DNA of 64,000 bases from the NCBI GenBank assembly GCA_002633005.1, contig NMRA01000127.1, positions 124,001 to 188,000 on the forward strand. Reading direction: 5' to 3'. Positions 56,961 through 64,000 of this stretch are shown here, in pieces (the stretch's first letter is position 1; each line of letters opens with the position of its first letter). Source of the stretch: Phoronis australis. Lineage: Eukaryota; Phoronida; Phoronidae. The notes beneath the pieces are model-generated. The model made no database searches, had not been told where the DNA came from, and saw only the letters and a list, made by a program, of their open reading frames with translations. Both the position numbers and the translations under genes were made by a program.

Positions 56961-59900
56961 AGAAAAATGCTTACTACTTCCAGTAATGTTGGGAAAGTAC
57001 CAAGGTTTACAAATGAAATATATGTCAATAAACTGTGATAATTCATTTCCTACTTTTACCTGATTTTACGTGTAGGCACTCTTAATCAGTGTGAGGCATA
57101 ATTCGCCTAAACGTTTTCGGCGTATGAAGCTCCTGTAGAGGCCACCTAGAGATTTTGATCGCTGTCTAGTTGAGTTGTTACCTGTGCTCAGTTGCAAAAA
57201 CAGCATGGGACAGTGTCTCAAGAACCGATAGGTGATCAGGCAGGTATCGCACCAAATTGTGCATTCAAGAGTGAGAAGGAACTCCCCAGAGCGTAGACTA
57301 GTACATTTAAAGAATTCAAGAAACAGTTTCAGGTTGTCTGGTGACACTAATCACTGTACTGGTAAATCAGTTTTGACATGTTTTGCTAAAATTCTCGAAG
57401 GTGGGGCATTTATTTCTATAGTATGTGACAAAATGTCACAACTATGTCATGCAAACCAAGCGTCTGGGAGCTTACTTCGATCTATCATACACCATATGCA
57501 CGCGATAACCTGCAGCTCTGGCAAGGTTCAGAATCTCGCCACTAAACCACGCGTGTGATAATCTGCTGCTTACCATTCTATCATGGTAAGGCAAGGAATG
57601 GTCGTGAATGAAGGTCAAGCCAGCCAATCACAGCAACCTACACATGAGTCACTTGCACTCGAGATTGTGAACCAAGCCAGACTTCTGGTGCATCGATTTC
57701 TTGACTTCCTGTGCAAATGTGTTACTGTAATGGCTTACGTACTACTCCCCTCTGTACCTATGGTGTAAGGTATGTTCAGATGGAAATAAGCCGCCGTGTT
57801 GGAAACTATAATGCCATGATGACTAATGTTCATGCAGAAAGCCATGGTACACAAATGACTGACTATCCAATGGGTTGGGAACTAAAGTACAGAAATGAAA
57901 TTCGACTGATGAACAGTTGGCAAATGTTTTGACTAATTGTGCAAACTCCAGACTCATTGTACCTATGCCATCTATTAGATAAGTACAAATAACGTTAATT
58001 TCGATCGCTTTTTTGCTTTATCGGTCCATGTTTGGTGTACGCTGATTCCCTCATTTTTCAATGTGTTGATTTAATGTACGTCTTTTTGAGAATTACTTCG
58101 GATATTGTTGGATATGTACTGGTTATACCGATCCCACGTTACTGTATATGTTTATAGCTGTCGAGGTGCAACCAGGTGCGTCAGTTCCATGCAAAAAAAT
58201 CTCATCATAGTCTTGGCACTGAAAACAACATGACGAATTTTAAGGGTGAGGGGCAATGCCTAGCAATCTTGGAAGAGTGATCTGCAATAGGAAAAATGAG
58301 TGGCGAGCCTCTAAACAAGGCTAGCATCCCAACAGAAACAAATGTACCTTGAACACTCCGCTGAGGAAGATGTTGTCATCGCTCAAGCAATTTCTCTTGA
58401 CAACATGCATACCAGGTTCTTTGCGGAAATGATCAATCCCCGTCGTCCTACCATGCTTGTGGTCATAGTTGTGTGTAATTTGGTCAAGTTCCACAGATAA
58501 AATTAGCTAAACTGAATGAAATCTGCGAACACTCTGACATTGAAATTACTCGCTGCAGTTCAAAGAAGAAGAATCTATTGGCCCTTTATACGTGTTTTTT
58601 AAGGCATGTTCTTTTCGAGGCGGTTACATCATTATGCTTCCTGGTACTCATTTGTTGTTGCATTACACATCATCCCTGTCTATAAGCTGATTTATCTCTA
58701 AAACCTCTATTTGGAAATTCGTAACATTTTAGAGATGTGTATCTATTGTAAATGGAATATCATTAGCAAATTTTCAAGTGGTTCGACTACTGGTGCGCTC
58801 CGTAGTGGGGATTTTATTTTTTTGTGATTGCATTTGTATCTTCGTAGTTTTTTGACGGGTGTCCATGAAATTCCACAGTAGGCCTCAATTGTAAGGTGTT
58901 CCACCTGGCGTCCGTTTTTACTTTTTCCGAGACTGTTTTGTGGCGTCCGTCATTCTGTTAGCCAAAACGCACTAAGGGCAGTATTCCAAGAACCATCACC
59001 TTAAAAATAGCATAAGATAGGCCTCGCTAAGGTTCAACTTGGGTAAGGTCCCCTTACGCAGTGTGCTATTTTGAATGTGTTCTTAATCTTTTCCTTCATT
59101 AAGCTGCCCGTTAAGACTGTAAGGTGGAGCTCAAGGAAAACTCCCACTGTTTCGGGTGGACTGTAAGGTGGTCTTTGAGGTGAACCTCAGAAAACAATGA
59201 GGTGTCACAGCGTGAGATCTTTACTGGAGAGAGAATAAGTTGTGTAATGACTATAACTATTTGAGGTGAATGGAGTGTAATACATGTCCATGCACAGTTG
59301 TCTAATGCAACTCAATATAGTTAGAACCATAATGGAAACAGCAATTCGAAAACGCAAGACCTATACTGACGTCAGCAAGTTGAAAAAAGAAGAATTCTGT
59401 TGATTTAAGATAAAATAATTTAAAAGTTTGGGAAAAAGAAGAGGCGTGAGAAATAATATTAAAAGGATACAACGCCCAAAAAGGTGTCGCTAGGATACCT
59501 ATGCAATAGGCTGCACGACAGCACGTACACGGTTTACAGCTGCAATTGTGTTTAGATAATCTCCCATCTTCTCTGGTAGTATGGAAAGGAATGAAATTCC
59601 TTATCTAGGTTGACCTTAAGGATACCCCAGAGCTATCTTAAGAATTTAAGGTAGTACTACGCCTTTTCATAATTACCTTATGCAAAGGAGTCTCTTACAA
59701 ATGAACCCTTCTTTGGTTAAGGAAAAGATTTTAAGGTTCGCCTTACAGGATACTTAGGGATTATAGTAAACGCGGCCTGCAAGCAGGTAGATTTGGAGAT
59801 CGACTTGCTAGACTAATGACCGTCAGACTTCACGAAGGTAATGCACAGCTGAACTCAAGCCAGGACACTGCCAAAAGTCCGTCTTCACAGACCAGGGGTG

Positions 59901-59965
59901 GACATCCACGACAGCATTCAAAGCCGTGACCAGAGTCATGTGACTAATACTCAGGCTCGCCATGA

Positions 59966-59970
<5 letters not shown>
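56961..59970. other. intergenic; no gene recognised
   Basis: A few short open frames (57066-57347 minus, 57232-57558 plus) but no known motif or splice-consistent chain. Confidence 0.4.
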
Positions 59971-59971
<1 letters not shown>

Positions 59972-59996
<25 letters not shown>

Positions 59997-60042
59997 CACG
60001 CACGCAGGCACGCGCGCGCACGCACACACACACACACACACA
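59972..60042. repeat. (CA)n/(CG)n microsatellite
   Basis: ACACAC tract interrupted by ACGCACGC and GCGCGC units, then ACACAC again. Confidence 0.95.
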
Positions 60043-62744
60043 CGCCTTACTTAGACGTTAAGGTGCCTCTTAGAATACGGTCCTCATGATTTTGAAACTG
60101 TGTAGTTGTCTTCCCACTCGAAAGAGGACGTCATGTTGATTTTTGGTGGTCTCCGACTACTGTGAAACATCATAATGGCAATTTCTTTTTTATGAATCCC
60201 TTGCATTTTTTTAATTTTGCCAATACATTTCTATGAAATTGGGAATAAAGTTCGATGACGTTTGAACACATCTAGCTACCACTCTGTTCCCTTAGTTGTT
60301 GCAGTTTTATTTTTTACACTGTCTTCTGTATCTTTTAAGTTCCTTGACGTATTTTAATGAAATTTTGCGAACAGTATAAACTTGATACGTACATGTATGT
60401 GACTGTTGACAGCTGGTAAAAGACGAGACGGTGTAGATCACATAAGTCTATATTTTCTACATTTCCGCACGCACAATAAGGGCTGCAGGCAAGTTGTACA
60501 AGAAAACAAATGGTCTAAAGGTAAAGTAATATTTCAGAGGCATCCTTGACAAAATTAGTTGAGTACCACCCGAGCAAACTTGTAAAAATAAAGGTGGCGG
60601 TTCTTACTGATACAGTACTCTAATAATAATTTTACGCAAGTGCATCTTTTTAATCGAATCAGTTAAAAACCTCGTATTTCTGAGCCATGACATTGTGATG
60701 GGCATAAACTTTAACAAATATTTCAAATGGCAGTTGCACTGGAAAATTCTACATTTTACGTAATAAGAAGATGGCTCAACTTTGAACGTTTGTAAAAGCA
60801 CATGCGATCCTATCTGGCATGAAAACGAGCATTACGTTAAAATGGCTTAACAAAGAAAAGTATTTGACAATATTAGTAAAAACAACGAGATTTTACAACT
60901 CGTACATCAACATCAGGACAAGCAATCAAGGTCATTTACAATCTTGATCCACACAGTGTACATTAGATCTAATAGGATGCATCATAATTGCAAAACATCA
61001 ATGACAACGCTTATGCTTAGAACTTCCATCTGTCAACAGTACAGATAACATGGTTTAAGGAAACGACAGAACTTAGGGCTGTCGCAAAAAGAAACTGTAG
61101 ACAAGCTCAGGTATCCCTTTTGGTGTCATTACTAGCGTTATAGGCACCTTTGGCATTTGGGCTCGCGCTTCCTAACAATTATTCAGGCGGTGTTGATGTG
61201 ATTGGTTTCATGGCAGACACATATCGATGTCAGGGAAACAACATGGTTATACATTCACAAAGGGGTCACTAATGGCTTAGTGGTGAAACGAAAAACTGTG
61301 TGAATCCTTCTTTCTGCCGTCGATCAAGATTGTGTGGCAAATGCGATGCGCCATCAGTGAGGACAATTAAGTCGTAATCTCGGGAACCTAAGTTAATTAA
61401 AAGAGAAACGCACGATGTCATCTTTAGGCCACTCATCAGATTTTACCCCAAAATGTATGAGGGGCAATTTTACAGGAAGCGGTAAATTTTCAAGACAAAA
61501 AATATGCCAGTTATAAATCATTCCACTTAGATAGACAAATAATCTATATGTCAAAAAATCTGTGATATTTTTGTACTCAGTTTTTGCTGAAATGCTCTTG
61601 CAGTCATTCGTTAGAGTTGACCAACCGCGAGTTGTTGTTTGTTTTCATTTTCTTGTTCCCGTTACGGTATGTACTATTGAGACCAGCTTTGTGAGAGTAA
61701 CAAGCCCACTTCGATTTTCGATTATAGCATACTAAATAACACGAAAGGCAACATTAAATCCAGTCGTAAAACAAAAAGTATGAAATCAATCTAGTCATAC
61801 AAATGTTCATGTCCTAGAATGAGATGTAGCTGCTACTAATTGCCATAAGCGTTGACACATTTAAAGATGATATGTCTCATTAAATTGTGAATCTGCAAAT
61901 GAAGTTCTAGATTATAAAAAACCCAGTCGTCCAGTGTGTCGGACACCATTCGAGAACCAGTTACCATTACAATCACGCAAAGTACTCCTTTTAAGAGACC
62001 ACTTTTATGTAAAAGAGTATGGTATTAATTCATCGTTACCCTAATGACACAAGGCACAGATTTTATCATTTGTTTCTTTCGCTATCAAATATCGTTTGCG
62101 TACTATTTGCAATTATTACTTTTTCTATTTGTTAACAGTTGTTTTTAAGTGTATCAATTGTGGTGTTTTCTTTAAAACCGCAATTTATTTACAAATTGTT
62201 CCCTTCCTGGTTATTCGCAGTTCTCCAGCATGCCACTAGGTGGCGTGTGATACAAATTTAAATATTCAGGGTTTTAATGAGACATAAAATCTTTAATCCT
62301 GGCGCTGATTCAGGGAAGGATCTAGGGGCTCTCACGTTGGACCCTTTGAACGCAATCATGCATATGTGGGTGTAAACAATCGACAGCGATACTAGACAAC
62401 ATGCAATTTACTTAACACAACCTGAAAATATAAAATGTAAAGGATTTTGTAGCTAGCTTTATCTTTTTAGTATAATAAAATGATAATTTCCACGAGCAAC
62501 CTATTGCAAACTAATTTCCTTAGATAAAAGTAAAACTAGTGTTTAATACTCAGATAGCAGTTAAACAAAAAGTGTTCTGCAGAGTCGATAAGTGACGGTT
62601 CCAATCTTGAAAAGTTTTGAAGAGGGTTCAGCGTCAAATCAGGCAAGATCACTTTACCGATACAACGTCGAGTTCGAAATTATTTGAAGCAGTATTTGTA
62701 CTACCTTCAGATGCTGAAATCATTGTGGTGTTAGAGACTCTAGC
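60043..62744. other. 3' flank of receptor copy 2; no gene recognised
   Basis: AT-rich intergenic sequence. Only the first about 100 bases below the receptor stop (62660-62744) retain tail-like codons of the paralogue. Confidence 0.45.
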
Positions 62745-64000
62745 CTAGGACGCTGCTGTAGATGTCCTTCGGCAACATGGCCACATGTTCACAAAATCTC
62801 TTCGAAACCTCTTTCCACTTGCACAGTATAGAAGAAAATTTATGCTGTGGTTTATATCAAGACAGAAACATGCAATTTTGTAGAACAGGCGGTACGTGGC
62901 CAGATCTCCCGACGTAAAACAAAAATATTCGGTTATCATGAATGCTGCAAACGGGAGCATGAGGATCGTGAAAGAAACCGATACTGTTAACGACATTCTA
63001 GTAATCTGGTTCTGTTGCTTCCTTGCCTCGACGTCCATTTTGCTGTTATTCGTCATTTGCGCTCTTTTACGAGCCGCAGCTGATGTCAGCGATATTATGA
63101 TTCCGTTAAGAATGCAAAGCATTATCACGGGAATGACAGAGTACAAAGCAGTCACCAACCACATGAAAGCTTCCATGATCACTTTATCCGGTGGCTGACA
63201 ATAACATCTCGAACCAGTTCTTACGATGTATGTATGGTAGAATAAGAAGGTGTGGGAATTGATGATAATTGAGAACATTGAAAGAGAAATCACACAAGTG
63301 ACCGCGTTTTTGACATTACAAATGGATGAAGCTTTAAGTGGAAAAGCCACAACGATGCAGCGTTCGCACGTCATGGCCAAAACCGTCCACACCGACATGG
63401 AAGCAGCAAAGAAAACGATGAAGTAGATAATTTGACAATCATTTTCCGTTCTGAACAAATTTAGGCCACCTTCGTGCATCTTCACACGGAATACGTTCGA
63501 TATCATGAATGTTGTATCAAAGATTGATAACATAGCCATGTAGAAACACGACGAGTTTTTACGAATTCTTTTTCGTATAACCAAGAAAGACAAAAGATTT
63601 CCTACAAACGCTAAGGCTGGGAGAAAATAGTATGCGAAGATCGGCACCTTGAACGTGTCCAAGATATAGAAGATATGGTAAAAAGGGGCATTTATTGTTT
63701 CGTTCGTGCAGTTTAGAGCGGTGCCGTTAAAGTAATCGAATGACCACCGGTTCATGGTGAAATTCACATCAGACCAAATGAAGTTATTATACTCTGAACA
63801 ATTGAAGACGGTCACTTGCTGAAAATGCCGAGTCGGCGAGGTATGTTGAGAAAACTCTGTTGTTTGAATCCAATTGTTATTTGACGTGGCAAAGGTCGCA
63901 CCTGTGTTGCTTTCCGCTATAGTTGACCATGGTGTAACGCTGCGGTGGTTTTGGGTTGCCATTTCTTGAGTGGTTGTTGCGTTTTCGCCATTGTTGTCTT
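62745..64000 (-). CDS. class A G-protein-coupled receptor, copy 2 (5' end beyond window)
   Basis: Paralogue of the receptor at 19789-21174, clearly collinear with it. An internal Met (MATQNHRS) sits at 63962, but the frame stays open to the window edge as DNNGENATTTQE, which aligns with the first copy's N-terminus, so the start is probably just outside. Seven helices are present. GNLLSFLVIRKRIRKNSSCF, SIFDTT, TCERCIVVAFPLKASSIC and NHSINFLLYCASGKRFRRDF are kept; TM6 reads FTILMLPFAAFMI. A TAG after RRTSTAAS removes the Ser/Thr-rich tail of copy 1, although tail-like codons remain recognisable past the stop (about 62660-62744). Extracellular parts diverge more than helices, as expected of a functioning duplicate. 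Confidence 0.9.
   Translation of the reverse strand, partial: DNNGENATTTQEMATQNHRSVTPWSTIAESNTGATFATSNNNWIQTTEFSQHTSPTRHFQQVTVFNCSEYNNFIWSDVNFTMNRWSFDYFNGTALNCTNETINAPFYHIFYILDTFKVPIFAYYFLPALAFVGNLLSFLVIRKRIRKNSSCFYMAMLSIFDTTFMISNVFRVKMHEGGLNLFRTENDCQIIYFIVFFAASMSVWTVLAMTCERCIVVAFPLKASSICNVKNAVTCVISLSMFSIIINSHTFLFYHTYIVRTGSRCYCQPPDKVIMEAFMWLVTALYSVIPVIMLCILNGIIISLTSAAARKRAQMTNNSKMDVEARKQQNQITRMSLTVSVSFTILMLPFAAFMITEYFCFTSGDLATYRLFYKIACFCLDINHSINFLLYCASGKRFRRDFVNMWPCCRRTSTAAS

Noticed and set aside
59823-60089. Frames rich in Cys-Val or Thr-His
   Set aside because: They are translations of the (CA)n microsatellite.

Overview
The window is eukaryotic. It has intron-split coding sequence with GT/AG junctions, long AT-rich introns, microsatellites, several decayed transposable-element families and one 599-base assembly gap. 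The gene content and repeats suggest an invertebrate animal, probably marine. Frequent TAGGCCTA and TACATGTA words and the receptor type fit a hemichordate or another invertebrate deuterostome, but the species cannot be fixed from sequence alone.

Layout. (1) 976-13085, plus strand: thirteen exons with matching splice phases encode the C-terminal half of a membrane adenylyl cyclase closest to ADCY3 (end of C1, second six-helix cassette, complete C2 domain, stop codon). The N-terminal half lies upstream of the window. (2) 19789-21174, minus strand: an intact single-exon class A G-protein-coupled receptor. (3) 32579-50563, plus strand: a second, dead copy of the cyclase, homologous to exons and introns from about 4965 to 12560. 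It is broken by lost splice sites, stops, deletions and several insertions, the largest about 11.3 kb (about 37787-49135). (4) 62745-64000, minus strand: a second receptor paralogous to the first, running off the window's right edge, with a shorter C-terminal tail. The order cyclase(+), receptor(-), cyclase pseudogene(+), receptor(-) is that of a head-to-tail tandem duplication with a unit of roughly 27 kb, later expanded by insertions.

The 11.3 kb insertion is a nest of elements: a THAP-type zinc-finger remnant (minus strand), a Ty3/gypsy-like LTR retrotransposon in pieces, a non-LTR (LINE) element between its gag and RNase H parts, a roughly 1.1 kb terminal-inverted-repeat element between its RNase H and integrase parts, and an orphan 3'-terminal exon with a downstream AATAAA. 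Elsewhere there are three minus-strand LINE fragments, several MITE-like families, tRNA-derived SINE-like sequences, tandem repeats and a cluster of GGTCGGCT/AGCCGACC words.

Functionally, the two live gene types could act in one pathway (peptide or other ligand receptor, G protein, adenylyl cyclase, cAMP), but their linkage alone does not show this. I saw no microbial-type system, CRISPR array or confident tRNA/rRNA gene. The most informative features are the tandem duplication, which provides paralogous empty sites for dating insertions, and an unusual proline in the cyclase C2 domain at the position that contacts forskolin in other isoforms.
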